This document shows positions 34,337 through 43,466 of a DNA stretch of 64,000 bases, one piece after another. Origin of the DNA: an uncultured Lachnospiraceae bacterium (lineage in GTDB: Bacteria > Bacillota > Clostridia > Lachnospirales > Lachnospiraceae); contig CAMEJJ010000010.1 of assembly GCA_945919795.1 (NCBI GenBank), positions 52,395 to 116,394 of the forward strand. The letters run 5' to 3'. The stretch's first letter is position 1, and every line of letters begins with the position of its first letter. Under the pieces are notes generated by a model that saw only the letters and a list, made by a program, of their open reading frames with translations, was not told the origin of the DNA and made no database searches. A program made the position numbers and the translations under genes.

Positions 34337-35266
34337 ATGAAGATGGAGCATATGATGAATTGGAATACTGAAAATGATTTTTTTCCGGTCATCCGGAAAG
34401 ATAGAAAAGTGCAAACGATGATACAACATAAAGAAGACGGTGTGGAATATCTGACATTTCATAATCTGGAACAATTATCGGGTTTCTCCCATTTGTTTTC
34501 AACCCGCATCGGCGGGATTAGCAACGGCATATTTTCATCTATGAATCTGAGTTTTACAAGAGGAGATGAAAAAAGTGCTGTTTTAGAAAATTTTTCAAGA
34601 ATTGCAAAGATATTGGGAATTTCACCGGAGCAGTTTGTGTTATCCGATCAGACGCATACAGACCATATTTATGTTGTTACAAAAGAGGATGCGGGAAACG
34701 GTTTAACCAAACCCTTGCCGTATCATGATATAGATGGGCTCATTACCAATGTCCCGGGGCTGGCTTTGTCTACCTTTTATGCAGATTGTGTGCCTGTTTT
34801 TTTGATAGATCCGGTGCATAAAGCCATCGGTTTGTGTCATTCCGGCTGGAAAGGCACAGTGTTGGAAATCGGGCTAAAAACCGTTCGTAAAATGGAGCAG
34901 ACCTTTGGATCTGATCCCAAAGATATCTATGCGGCGATTGCACCATCCATTTGTCAGGATTGTTATGAAGTCAGCGAAGATGTGATTTTAGAATTTCAAA
35001 AAGTGTTTATACCGGATGCGGCATCAGGGACAGATTGTGGATATCCGGACGGAATGGAAAAGAAATTATATACAAAAAAAGAGAACGGAAAATATCAGTT
35101 AAATCTTTGGAATGCATGCTATTATACGTTGCTAAAAGCCGGAGTTTCGGCAGAGAATATTGAAGTGACAGATATTTGTACCTGCTGTAATCCGCAATAC
35201 CTGTTTTCACACCGGGCGTCACAGGGAAAAAGAGGAAATTTGGGAGCATTCTTAATGATAAAATGA
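34337..35266 (+). CDS. pgeF: Peptidoglycan editing factor PgeF (YfiH, DUF152)
   Basis: The 309-residue protein carries the multicopper-like metal site of the family. FSTRIGGISNG, LSDQTHTDHIYV, TFYADCVPVFLIDP and IGLCHSGWKGTV are visible, and the C-terminus has TDICTCCNPQYLFSHRASQGKRG. PgeF removes miswired L-Ser from peptidoglycan precursors in E. coli. Several in-frame ATGs (34337, 34343, 34352, 34355) compete, and none has an ideal ribosome site, so the start is uncertain by up to six codons. Confidence 0.88.
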   Translation: MKMEHMMNWNTENDFFPVIRKDRKVQTMIQHKEDGVEYLTFHNLEQLSGFSHLFSTRIGGISNGIFSSMNLSFTRGDEKSAVLENFSRIAKILGISPEQFVLSDQTHTDHIYVVTKEDAGNGLTKPLPYHDIDGLITNVPGLALSTFYADCVPVFLIDPVHKAIGLCHSGWKGTVLEIGLKTVRKMEQTFGSDPKDIYAAIAPSICQDCYEVSEDVILEFQKVFIPDAASGTDCGYPDGMEKKLYTKKENGKYQLNLWNACYYTLLKAGVSAENIEVTDICTCCNPQYLFSHRASQGKRGNLGAFLMIK

Positions 35267-35324
35267 TGTTTGTGATTTTTTTCGAGCACAATATAGTGAT
35301 TTGTTAATTGACTATAATAAAAAT

Positions 35325-35349
35325 AAAAACCACCATTTTGGTGGTTTTT
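35325..35349. terminator. Bidirectional terminator between pgeF and prs
   Basis: AAAAACCACCA (35325-35335) pairs with TGGTGGTTTTT (35339-35349) around TTT. It serves the convergent genes. Confidence 0.88.
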
Positions 35350-35351
35350 AT

Positions 35352-36536
35352 TTATTCAATAATTCCTTTTTCGTTATAGGTTTTTAACACTTCCTGAATT
35401 TTCTGTGTAGGAGTCAGTACATTTCCCATGGAAAGATCATGATTCATGAAATCGATGATGCTGGCGGTAAATTTACTCATATCAGCTTCTACAAAATAAG
35501 GCTTTTCATATACTTCAGGTGGAAGATAGGTGAGGTTGGTACAAACAACCCGATCAAAATAACCTTTTTCATAGGCATTATCAAAGGCTTTAAAGCCTTC
35601 TGTGAATAATCCGAAGGTACAGCAGATAAATACCCGTTTGGCTCCCATTTGTTTAATCTGTTTAGCGGTATCAATCATGCTGCCGCCGGAAGCAATCATA
35701 TCATCGATAACAACAACATCTCTGCCTTTCAGATTATCACCCAAAAATTCATGAGCAACAATGGGGTTTTTTCCGTTTACTACTTTGGAATAGTCACGAC
35801 GTTTATAAAACATACCGGTATCAACACCAAGAACGGAAGAGAAGTATACGGCACGATCCAGAGCTCCTTCATCCGGACTGATGACAGTCATATGTTCTTT
35901 ATCAATGATTAAGTCTTTTTCATGTCTAAGCAAAGAACGGATGAACTGATACGGTGGTGTGAAATTATCAAATCCGTTTAAGGGTGCTGCATTGGCAACA
36001 CGCGGATCATGTGCATCAAAGGTAATAAAATTGCGGACACCCATGTCACTTAATTCTTTTAATGCATAAGCACAGTCTAAAGATTCGCGACCGCTACGTC
36101 TGTGCTGACGACCTTCATATAAAAACGGCATTACAACATTGATACGATGTGCTTTTCCGTTGCATGCGGCAATCAGTCTTTTTAAATCCTGATAATGATC
36201 ATCCGGAGATTTATGATTGACTAATCCGTTTACTGTATAGGTAAGACTGTGGTTGCATACATCGACCATAATAAACAAATCTTTTCCGCGAACCGATTCG
36301 TTTAAAACAGCTTTGCCTTCGCCGGAACCAAAACGCGGACATTTTGCATCCAGAATATAGTTATCTTCGGCATATTCCTGAAACGCAGGATTATTTTTTA
36401 AATCACAATTGGTATTTGCACGAAATTCTACCAGATAATCATTTACTTTTTTTGCAAAATCCATGCAGCTGTCTGTAGCGATAATTTTAAGAGGGGCTAC
36501 CGGCATGGCATTTTCGAGTGCGGCTAAATTAGGCAT
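35352..36536 (-). CDS. prs: Ribose-phosphate pyrophosphokinase
   Basis: It makes PRPP from ribose 5-phosphate and ATP for nucleotide, His and Trp synthesis. The 394-residue protein is longer than the common 315-residue form, with an N-terminal extension and inserts. It keeps YEGRQHRRSGRESLD, ITFDAHDPRVAN, SPDEGALDRAVYF and the PRPP loop VVVIDDMIASGGSMIDTAKQ. I start it at ATG 36536, which has ACGGAGG upstream; ATG 36560 would place that site inside the gene. This long type is common in Lachnospiraceae (inference from memory). Confidence 0.93.
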   Translation of the reverse strand: MPNLAALENAMPVAPLKIIATDSCMDFAKKVNDYLVEFRANTNCDLKNNPAFQEYAEDNYILDAKCPRFGSGEGKAVLNESVRGKDLFIMVDVCNHSLTYTVNGLVNHKSPDDHYQDLKRLIAACNGKAHRINVVMPFLYEGRQHRRSGRESLDCAYALKELSDMGVRNFITFDAHDPRVANAAPLNGFDNFTPPYQFIRSLLRHEKDLIIDKEHMTVISPDEGALDRAVYFSSVLGVDTGMFYKRRDYSKVVNGKNPIVAHEFLGDNLKGRDVVVIDDMIASGGSMIDTAKQIKQMGAKRVFICCTFGLFTEGFKAFDNAYEKGYFDRVVCTNLTYLPPEVYEKPYFVEADMSKFTASIIDFMNHDLSMGNVLTPTQKIQEVLKTYNEKGIIE

Positions 36537-36687
36537 TGCTATCCTCCGTAAAGATGTCATTCATTTTCTTTCGTACTTAATTTATCATTCTGATAGTGAC
36601 ACGTCAAGGAAATTCTAGTAAAATAAATGCTGGAAAATGACAAAAACGGGTATACTGTTGTTATAAAATAAAGGTCTTATTATAATT

Positions 36688-38028
36688 ATGAAAAAAATGG
36701 AACATATCGTAAAAAAAGTTGAAAAAGATAGTATTGCCTGGGAGATGGAAATTGAACCGGGTGATATTTTATTAAAAATAAATAATGAAGAAATTGAAGA
36801 TATTTTTGATTATCAGTATCTGATACAGGATGAGTATATTGAAGTTTTGATTAAAAAGCCGGATGGCGAAGAATGGCTTTTAGAGATTGATAAAGATGAA
36901 CAGGAAGATTTGGGGATTGAATTCGAAAATGGCCTGATGGATGAGTATCGTTCCTGTCATAATAAATGTATTTTCTGTTTCATTGATCAGATGCCTAAAG
37001 GAATGCGGGATACTTTGTATTTCAAAGATGATGATTCGCGACTTTCTTTTTTACAGGGAAACTATGTGACATTGACGAATATGAGCGATAAAGATGTTGA
37101 ACGTATCATCAAATATCATCTGGCTCCGATTAATATCTCTTTCCAGACCATGAATCCCGAATTGCGTTGTAAGATGCTTCACAATCGGTTTGCCGGAGAG
37201 GCATTAAAAAAGGTGCAGTTATTTTATGATGCCGGAATTGAAATGAACGGTCAGATTGTTCTTTGTAAAGGAGTCAATGATAAAAAAGAACTCGAATACA
37301 GTATCGAACAGTTGATTCAGTATCATCCTTATCTGCAAAGTGTCTCTGTTGTACCGGTCGGATTGTCCAAATACCGGGATGGGCTTTATCCGTTGGAACC
37401 TTTTACAAAAGAAGATGCAAAAGAAGTTTTAGAGACCATTCACAAATGGCAGAATACGATGTACGAACAGTATGGAACGCATTTTATACATGCTTCGGAT
37501 GAGTGGTATCTTTTGGCAGAGGAAGAGTTGCCAAAGGAAGAACGATATGATGGGTATCTTCAATTGGAAAACGGTGTCGGCATGCTGACATTGTTAAAAA
37601 ATGAATTTGCACAGGCGCTTTGTGAGGCAAAAAAGAATTCTGCTTATCAGAAAAAAACAGAAACTTTATCAAAACGGAGAATAACCCTTGCAACAGGAAA
37701 GCTTGCATATCAGACGATTTTAGATATGGCAGAGCAAATGATGAAAGCATTTGATGATCTGGATTTGCAGGTGGTTGCAATCCGCAATGATTTTTTCGGA
37801 GAACGAATTACAGTATCCGGATTGTTAACAGGACAGGATCTGATTGCACAGCTTAAAGATCTTTCATTAGGTGAAAAACTATTGCTTCCGCAAAACATTT
37901 TAAGAAGCGGAGAAAATTATTTTCTGGATGATATTACGGTGCCGGAGCTTGAAGAAACTTTACAAGTTAAGGTGGATATTGTAAAATCAAGCGGACAGGA
38001 TTTTGTAGATTCAATTTTAAACATTTGA
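36688..38028 (+). CDS. DUF512 radical SAM protein with an N-terminal PDZ-like domain
   Basis: The 446-residue protein starts with a PDZ-like segment (about 1-75: AWEMEIEPGDILLKINNEEI). The iron-sulfur cluster motif follows: C90-x3-C94-x2-C97 in CHNKCIFCFIDQMPKGMRDTLYFKDDD. The central barrel has NYVTLTN and INISFQTMNPELR, and the C-terminal DUF512 domain follows. Its reaction is unknown. In Clostridia it is regularly upstream of der, as here. A spacer of 165 bp with two inverted repeats separates it from der. Confidence 0.85.
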   Translation: MKKMEHIVKKVEKDSIAWEMEIEPGDILLKINNEEIEDIFDYQYLIQDEYIEVLIKKPDGEEWLLEIDKDEQEDLGIEFENGLMDEYRSCHNKCIFCFIDQMPKGMRDTLYFKDDDSRLSFLQGNYVTLTNMSDKDVERIIKYHLAPINISFQTMNPELRCKMLHNRFAGEALKKVQLFYDAGIEMNGQIVLCKGVNDKKELEYSIEQLIQYHPYLQSVSVVPVGLSKYRDGLYPLEPFTKEDAKEVLETIHKWQNTMYEQYGTHFIHASDEWYLLAEEELPKEERYDGYLQLENGVGMLTLLKNEFAQALCEAKKNSAYQKKTETLSKRRITLATGKLAYQTILDMAEQMMKAFDDLDLQVVAIRNDFFGERITVSGLLTGQDLIAQLKDLSLGEKLLLPQNILRSGENYFLDDITVPELEETLQVKVDIVKSSGQDFVDSILNI

Positions 38029-38040
38029 TTGTGAGATCAT

Positions 38041-38066
38041 GCAACATTGCAATGTGGCAATGTTGC
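38041..38066. repeat. Inverted repeat after the DUF512 gene
   Basis: GCAACATTGC (38041-38050) and GCAATGTTGC (38057-38066) are exact reverse complements around AATGTG. No T-run follows, so simple termination is unlikely. Confidence 0.65.
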
Positions 38067-38155
38067 AATCCATATTCATCGTTGAGTGGTAAAATTTGAT
38101 TTCAACACTCATATGATTGGATAGATATGTTAGTGAAATCAGTAAGAAAGGAAAA

Positions 38156-38181
38156 TCCAATTATTATTTCAGATAATTGGA
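38156..38181 (+). repeat. Inverted repeat in the der leader
   Basis: TCCAATTAT (38156-38164) pairs with ATAATTGGA (38173-38181) around 8 nt, ending 12 nt before the der start codon. The der ribosome site is weak, so the hairpin could influence translation. Confidence 0.55.
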
Positions 38182-38193
38182 TGATATGTAAAT

Positions 38194-39534
38194 ATGAGTA
38201 AAAATGTGAAACCAATTGTGGCTGTTGTCGGTCGTCCCAATGTCGGAAAGTCCACATTGTTTAATGCGCTGGCAGGATCAAAGATTTCCATTGTAAAAGA
38301 TACACCCGGAATTACAAGAGACCGTATCTATGCGGATGTTTCGTGGTTAAACTATAATTTTACACTGATTGATACCGGTGGTATTGAGCCTGACAGCAAA
38401 GATATTATTCTTTCGCAAATGCGTGAACAGGCGCAAATTGCCATTGATACGGCAGATGTCATTTTATTTATGGTAGATGTTAAGCAGGGACTTCAGGATT
38501 CCGATGCAAAGGTTGCGGATATGTTAAGACGCAGTCATAAGCCGGTTCTGCTTGTGGTAAATAAAGTAGACAATTTTGAAAAAATGATGCCGGATGTTTA
38601 TGAATTCTATAATCTTGGAATTGGAGATCCACATGCTATTTCTGCTGCAAACCAGATGGGATTTGGTGATCTTTTGGATGAAGTAGTTGCTTTGTTTCCC
38701 AAAGAAAATGCGCAGGAAGAAGAGGATGACAGACCTAAAATTGCCATTGTCGGAAAACCGAACGTCGGTAAAAGTTCTATTATCAATAAATTGATTGGTG
38801 AAAACCGTCTGATTGTTTCCGATATTGCCGGTACCACCAGAGATGCGGTGGATACTGTAGTAAAATACAATGGAAAAGAATATATCTTCATCGATACGGC
38901 CGGACTCCGACGCAAAAATAAGATAAAAGAAGAACTTGAAAAATATATGATTATCCGTACGGTGAGTGCAGTTGAAAGAGCGGATTTAGTTGTTTTGGTC
39001 ATTGACGGCGAAGAAGGTGTTACGGAACAGGATGCCAAAATTGCGGGAATTGCACATGATCGTGGAAAGGGTATTATCGTAGCAGTCAATAAATGGGATG
39101 CGGTTGAAAAAAATGATAAAACCATATACCGCTTTACGGAAAACGTCAGAAATACACTTTCTTTTATGCCGTATGCGGAAATTATCTTTATTTCTGCAAA
39201 AACCGGACAACGTTTGAATAAACTATATGAGACCATTGAAATGGTAATCGAAAACCAGACACTTCGTGTGGGAACGGGTGTATTAAATGAGATTATGATG
39301 GAAGCGGTTGCCTTACAGCAGCCACCGACGGATAAAGGGAAAAGACTTCGTTTGTATTACATTACACAGGTTTCCGTTAAACCGCCGACTTTTGTGATTT
39401 TTGTCAATGAAAAATATCTGATGCATTTTTCTTATCAAAGATATATTGAAAATCAAATTCGTCAGGCATTTGGTTTTAGAGGAACCCCTTTGCATTTCAT
39501 TATCCGGGAGCGAAAAGAGAAGGATACGCAGTAG
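38194..39534 (+). CDS. der: Ribosome biogenesis GTPase Der (EngA)
   Basis: Der has two tandem GTPase domains and assists 50S assembly. The 446-residue protein shows [24 protein letters not shown] and NKVD in the first domain (1-165). [32 protein letters not shown] and NKWD mark the second (about 180-350), followed by a KH-like C-terminus with [13 protein letters not shown]. The start codon lacks a strong Shine-Dalgarno site. der-plsY-gpsA is a common order. Confidence 0.96.
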   Translation: MSKNVKPIVAVVGRPNVGKSTLFNALAGSKISIVKDTPGITRDRIYADVSWLNYNFTLIDTGGIEPDSKDIILSQMREQAQIAIDTADVILFMVDVKQGLQDSDAKVADMLRRSHKPVLLVVNKVDNFEKMMPDVYEFYNLGIGDPHAISAANQMGFGDLLDEVVALFPKENAQEEEDDRPKIAIVGKPNVGKSSIINKLIGENRLIVSDIAGTTRDAVDTVVKYNGKEYIFIDTAGLRRKNKIKEELEKYMIIRTVSAVERADLVVLVIDGEEGVTEQDAKIAGIAHDRGKGIIVAVNKWDAVEKNDKTIYRFTENVRNTLSFMPYAEIIFISAKTGQRLNKLYETIEMVIENQTLRVGTGVLNEIMMEAVALQQPPTDKGKRLRLYYITQVSVKPPTFVIFVNEKYLMHFSYQRYIENQIRQAFGFRGTPLHFIIRERKEKDTQ

Positions 39535-39556
39535 TTTTACAGTATCCGTTATATTT

Positions 39557-39613
39557 ATCGTATCAGATATAGTGTATCGTATTAGATATAGTGTACATTA
39601 TCAGATATTGATT
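39557..39613 (+). repeat. Degenerate 19-bp tandem repeat, three copies
   Basis: Units at 39557-39575, 39576-39594 and 39595-39613 share the TATYAGATATAGTGT core; the third is the most diverged. It lies between der and plsY. Confidence 0.7.
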
Positions 39614-39680
39614 ACAGCACTAGTTAAATTTTAGAGTATTGGTTAAAGTTTAATAAGAACAGGAAAGTAGGACTAATAAA

Positions 39681-40334
39681 ATGATTCGAGTATTATGTGT
39701 GATTGTCGGCTATTGTTTCGGCATGATTCAGACAGCATTTATTTTAGGAAAACTGAAGGGAATTGATATTCGTGAGCATGGAAGCGGAAATTCCGGTACG
39801 ACCAATGCCTTACGTGTTATGGGAAAAAAGGCAGGCGCAATTTGTTTTGTGATGGATGCCGTTAAGGCCATTGTTCCGATGGTTGCAGCATATTTTATAT
39901 TCCGAAACGGTACTTATGCACAAATAGAGCCGCTTTTACGTATGTATGTCGGAGTTGGTGTTGTACTTGGACACAACTTCCCGTTTTATATGGGCTTTAA
40001 AGGCGGAAAAGGTATTATGGCCACCGGTGGTATTTCGGTAGGAATGGGTTTGTGGTCCTTCTTATGTGTTGCAGGTACATTTTTTCTTACGTTTTTTATT
40101 ACCCACTATGTTTCACTCGGTTCTTTGTTAATGTACATAGCTTTTGTTGTTGTCATGATTGTGGAAGGTCAGATGGGCATGCTTCATATGTCATCTGCCC
40201 ATTGTATGGAATTATATATCATTGCAATTTTGATGATGGTTATGGCATTCTACCGTCACAGAGGAAACATTGGACGTCTGATACATGGAAACGAAAGAAA
40301 GACATATCTGACAAAGAAAAATAAGTTGGATTAG
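39681..40334 (+). CDS. plsY: Acyl-phosphate:glycerol-3-phosphate acyltransferase
   Basis: It makes lysophosphatidic acid, the first step of phospholipid synthesis. The 217-residue protein has five or six membrane segments and the three active-site motifs: GSGNSGTTNALRVMG, GHNFPFYMGFKGGKGIMATGG, and the late FYRHRGNIGRLIHGNE. These match PlsY closely. The C-terminus is basic. The next gene, gpsA, makes its glycerol-3-phosphate substrate. Confidence 0.94.
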   Translation: MIRVLCVIVGYCFGMIQTAFILGKLKGIDIREHGSGNSGTTNALRVMGKKAGAICFVMDAVKAIVPMVAAYFIFRNGTYAQIEPLLRMYVGVGVVLGHNFPFYMGFKGGKGIMATGGISVGMGLWSFLCVAGTFFLTFFITHYVSLGSLLMYIAFVVVMIVEGQMGMLHMSSAHCMELYIIAILMMVMAFYRHRGNIGRLIHGNERKTYLTKKNKLD

Positions 40335-40370
40335 TAAAAGGGTATGATTTTGATTTAACGGAGGTTTATG

Positions 40371-41381
40371 ATGGGAAATTACAGTGTGATTGGTGCCGGA
40401 AGCTGGGGCACAGCTTTGGCAAGAGCTTTGGCAAAAAATGGACATGATGTTACGGTATGGTCGATTATGGAAGATGAGATTCAGATGCTCAATGAAAAAA
40501 GAGAACATGAATTAAAACTGCCGGGAGTAAAGTTACCTGATTCCATTATTTTTACAACAGATCTTGAGAAGGCAATCAAAGGAAAAGAAATGATGATTTT
40601 AGCAGTACCTTCTCCGTTTACACGCAGCACGTCTAAATCTATGGCTCCTTTTGTGGAAGATGGACAGTTGATTGTCAATGTAGCAAAAGGAATTGAAGAT
40701 GTAACCTATATGACATTGACTGATATTATAGAACAGGAAATTCCCCAGGCAACCGTTGCCGTTCTATCCGGTCCGTCCCATGCGGAAGAAGTTGGCAAAG
40801 ATATGCCGACGACTTTGGTTGCCGGCGCAAAGACAAAAGAAACAGCAGAGTATATTCAAAATGCTTTTATGTCAGATGTTTTGAGAGTATACACAAGCCC
40901 TGATATTTTGGGAATAGAATTGGGCGGAGCTTTAAAAAATGTAGTTGCATTGGCTGCCGGAATGGCAGATGGATTAGGTTGCGGTGATAATACAAAAGCA
41001 GCCTTGATTACACGTGGAATTGCAGAGATTGCAAGGCTCGGCGTAGCTATGGGCGGAAAACTCGAATCCTTTACCGGTTTGACCGGAATTGGAGATCTGA
41101 TTGTAACATGTTCTTCTAAGCATTCGCGTAATCGAAAGGCTGGTCAGCTCATTGGTCAGGGTTATACCTATGAAGAGGCGATGGCTGAAGTAAAAATGGT
41201 GGTAGAAGGTGTCTATTCTGCAAAAGCCGCCTATGGTCTTGGACAGAAATATCATATATCCATGCCGATTGTAGAAGAGGTAAATGATATTTTATTCAAC
41301 GGAAAAGCTGCTTCCGAAGCTGTCAAAGATTTGATGTTCCGTGATAAAAGAAGTGAAGCAAGTACATTGACATGGGACTAA
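40371..41381 (+). CDS. gpsA: NAD(P)-dependent glycerol-3-phosphate dehydrogenase
   Basis: It reduces dihydroxyacetone phosphate to glycerol 3-phosphate for lipid synthesis. The 336-residue protein has the Rossmann motif VIGAGSWGTALA, then SGPSHAEEV, GIELGGALKNVVALAAGMADGLG with the catalytic lysine, and GDLIVTCSSKHSRNRK. Of two adjacent ATGs (40368 and 40371), the second is 6 nt after GGAGG and is preferred. It supplies plsY just upstream. Confidence 0.96.
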   Translation: MGNYSVIGAGSWGTALARALAKNGHDVTVWSIMEDEIQMLNEKREHELKLPGVKLPDSIIFTTDLEKAIKGKEMMILAVPSPFTRSTSKSMAPFVEDGQLIVNVAKGIEDVTYMTLTDIIEQEIPQATVAVLSGPSHAEEVGKDMPTTLVAGAKTKETAEYIQNAFMSDVLRVYTSPDILGIELGGALKNVVALAAGMADGLGCGDNTKAALITRGIAEIARLGVAMGGKLESFTGLTGIGDLIVTCSSKHSRNRKAGQLIGQGYTYEEAMAEVKMVVEGVYSAKAAYGLGQKYHISMPIVEEVNDILFNGKAASEAVKDLMFRDKRSEASTLTWD

Positions 41382-41398
41382 TAATGGGGATGTAGGTC

Positions 41399-41626
41399 GT
41401 CCTTACAGAAAATGATATATCTTTGCTCGCCGACTTTTACGAGGTTTTGTGTCGTTCTTAGCGGCATGGCGAACAAAATTTATGCCCGGTTTCAACTGTT
41501 CGAAGACGAAGTCTGAGTTTTGAAACCGGGCATTTAATATAAATTTTGTGAGCATGCCGCTTAGAACGACTAAAAACCGAAGTATGAGGCGACAAAGATA
41601 TATCATTTTCTGTAAGGACAATATTC
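41399..41626. repeat. Long palindrome made of two inverted dispersed repeats (copies C and D)
   Basis: Copy C (about 41399-41485, minus strand) and copy D (about 41531-41626, plus strand) face each other. Outer arms of at least 25 bp (TCCTTACAGAAAATGATATA and onward) are exact. The inner part contains a second stem, ATGCCCGGTTTCAA with TTGAAACCGGGCAT. The single copies at 3075 and 18261 match copy C well. The whole 228-bp structure fills the spacer between convergent gpsA and metF; the 72-residue frame across it is an artefact of the repeat. Confidence 0.8.
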
Positions 41627-41653
41627 TATACTTTAAAAATTGCTAATAATATG

Positions 41654-42511
41654 CTATTTTATAGCATCAACAATTTCGGCAGTTGTTTTAGGTTTATTCA
41701 TGGAATAAATATGGATGCCGTCTGCACCATACTCCTGTAAGTCCATAATTTGTCTGATGGCATAATCAATACCGGCTTTTCGCATATCCTCGGGATTTTC
41801 TCCATATCTGGCTACAAGATCTGAAAATGCCTTTGGAATGGAGGTGCCGGATAAGGAAATACTGGTTGCAACCTGTTTTACGGATGTGATCGGCATAATA
41901 CCGGCATGAATGGGTACAGTTATGCCGTTTGCCAGACAATTTTCCTGAAATTCATAAAAAACATCATTGTTCATAAAAAGCTGTGTGATGAGATGTTCAC
42001 ATCCACATTCCACTTTTTCTTTTAATCTTGCCAAATCGGCACGTTTACTCATAGCTTCAAAATGTTTTTCCGGATAGCAGGCACCTGCAATATGAAATTC
42101 GGTTTCCTTAGATTTGATATAACGGATTAACTCACTTGCATAGGCAAAGTCACGGCTTTCGTATTGCTCGTCACTCATATAAGCGGGACGATCTCCGCGG
42201 AGTGCGAGGATATGATTGATATTGGCTTCGGTTAACTGGTTTAATACAGCGTCAATATCTTCTTTTTTATTGCCGACACAAGTCAGATGGGCCAGTGAAA
42301 GGATTCCCAGTTTGTTCTGAATATAATCGCAAATCTCTACCGTCTTTTTGGAACGGCTTCCGCCGGCACCGTAAGTTACGGAGATAAATTCGGGATGTAA
42401 TTCACTCAATTTATCCAATATGGCATAAACACCTTCAAATTCATCATCTTTTTTGGGAGGAAAAACCTCAAAGGAAATGACTGCCTTTTTTTTCTCAGAA
42501 TAAGTACTCAT
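41654..42511 (-). CDS. metF: Methylenetetrahydrofolate reductase
   Basis: It reduces methylene- to methyl-tetrahydrofolate, for methionine synthesis or one-carbon flow. The 285-residue TIM barrel has SFEVFPPKKDDEFEGVY with the catalytic glutamate, SVTYGAGGSRS, AHLTCVG, ALRGDRP and the FAD-contacting TQLFMNNDVFYEF. It is a single gene here. In acetogens a neighbour metV is usual; none is seen, so methionine synthesis is the likelier role. Confidence 0.93.
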   Translation of the reverse strand: MSTYSEKKKAVISFEVFPPKKDDEFEGVYAILDKLSELHPEFISVTYGAGGSRSKKTVEICDYIQNKLGILSLAHLTCVGNKKEDIDAVLNQLTEANINHILALRGDRPAYMSDEQYESRDFAYASELIRYIKSKETEFHIAGACYPEKHFEAMSKRADLARLKEKVECGCEHLITQLFMNNDVFYEFQENCLANGITVPIHAGIMPITSVKQVATSISLSGTSIPKAFSDLVARYGENPEDMRKAGIDYAIRQIMDLQEYGADGIHIYSMNKPKTTAEIVDAIK

Positions 42512-42653
42512 AATCTAACTCCAAATATCCTTTTTTCTTGTCTTTCAAACGGTCTTATTGTATCATGTAATTAAATGCATTGCAAACGGATGTGACCTGT
42601 TTGGTGTATGCAAAATGAGAGAAAAATACCATGGAGATAGAGAGGAAACAGAT

Positions 42654-43466
42654 ATGGAAAACAATTTTCAGTCAACGACCGATTATGTAGCAAGTGATGA
42701 ATTGCTTGCCAGTGTGAATGTAGCGATTGCGTTACAAAAGCCGTTGTTAATCAAAGGAGAGCCCGGTACCGGTAAAACCATGTTGGCAAGAGCGGTAGCC
42801 AATTCCTTAGGGAAAAAATTGATTATCTGGAATATTAAGTCAACGACAAAAGCGCAGGATGGTCTTTACATGTATGATACCATTCAGCGTCTTTATGACG
42901 GTCAGTTCGGTGAAGAGGGCGTTGATGATATTGCCCGCTACATCAAGCTTGGAAAACTTGGAGAGGCTTTCGAAGAAGATGATCAGGTCGTATTACTGAT
43001 TGATGAAATTGATAAAGCGGATTTGGAATTCCCAAATGACTTATTATGGGAGCTTGACCAGATGGAATTTTATATTCATGAGACCAAGCGTACCGTAAAA
43101 GCCAAACACAGACCGATTGTGATTATTACATCCAATGCGGAAAAAGAATTGCCGGATGCTTTCTTAAGACGTTGTATTTTCCATTATATTGAATTTCCGG
43201 ACAAGGATTTGATGGAAGAGATCGTAAAAACGCATTATCCGGATGTGGAAGAAAACTTATTAAAAAATGTTATGGAAGTTTTTTATGAAATCCGTTCTAT
43301 TCGTGATATCCGTAAAAAACCAAGTACATCCGAGTTGATTGACTGGATTAATGCACTTCAGCTTAACGGTATTGATCCGGATACCATTAAAAAAGCATTA
43401 CCTTTTGTTGGTGTAGTTGTGAAAAAAGATGAAGATTTGGAGACAGTAAAACATTATGTTCATTGA
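42654..43466 (+). CDS. MoxR-type AAA+ ATPase
   Basis: The 270-residue ATPase has Walker A GEPGTGKTM at about 35-43, Walker B VVLLIDEIDKAD, sensor 1 ITSNAEKELPDAFLRRC with the arginine finger, and a helical lid. MoxR ATPases act with von Willebrand factor A proteins as chaperones for metal-centre insertion or complex assembly. ATG 42654 has GAGAGGAAA upstream. It overlaps the next gene by 11 bp. Confidence 0.88.
   Translation: MENNFQSTTDYVASDELLASVNVAIALQKPLLIKGEPGTGKTMLARAVANSLGKKLIIWNIKSTTKAQDGLYMYDTIQRLYDGQFGEEGVDDIARYIKLGKLGEAFEEDDQVVLLIDEIDKADLEFPNDLLWELDQMEFYIHETKRTVKAKHRPIVIITSNAEKELPDAFLRRCIFHYIEFPDKDLMEEIVKTHYPDVEENLLKNVMEVFYEIRSIRDIRKKPSTSELIDWINALQLNGIDPDTIKKALPFVGVVVKKDEDLETVKHYVH

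Noticed and set aside
38607..39236. 209-codon minus-strand frame inside der
   Set aside because: It is fully opposite a clear GTPase gene and has a Ser/Thr/Ile-rich composition expected of an antisense shadow.
39557..39613. CRISPR array
   Set aside because: Units are directly adjacent and degenerate, with no spacers; the same holds for the other short arrays.
41403..41621. 72-codon minus-strand frame in the gpsA-metF spacer
   Set aside because: It lies entirely within the repeat palindrome, and its sequence follows from the repeat arms; no ribosome site is seen.
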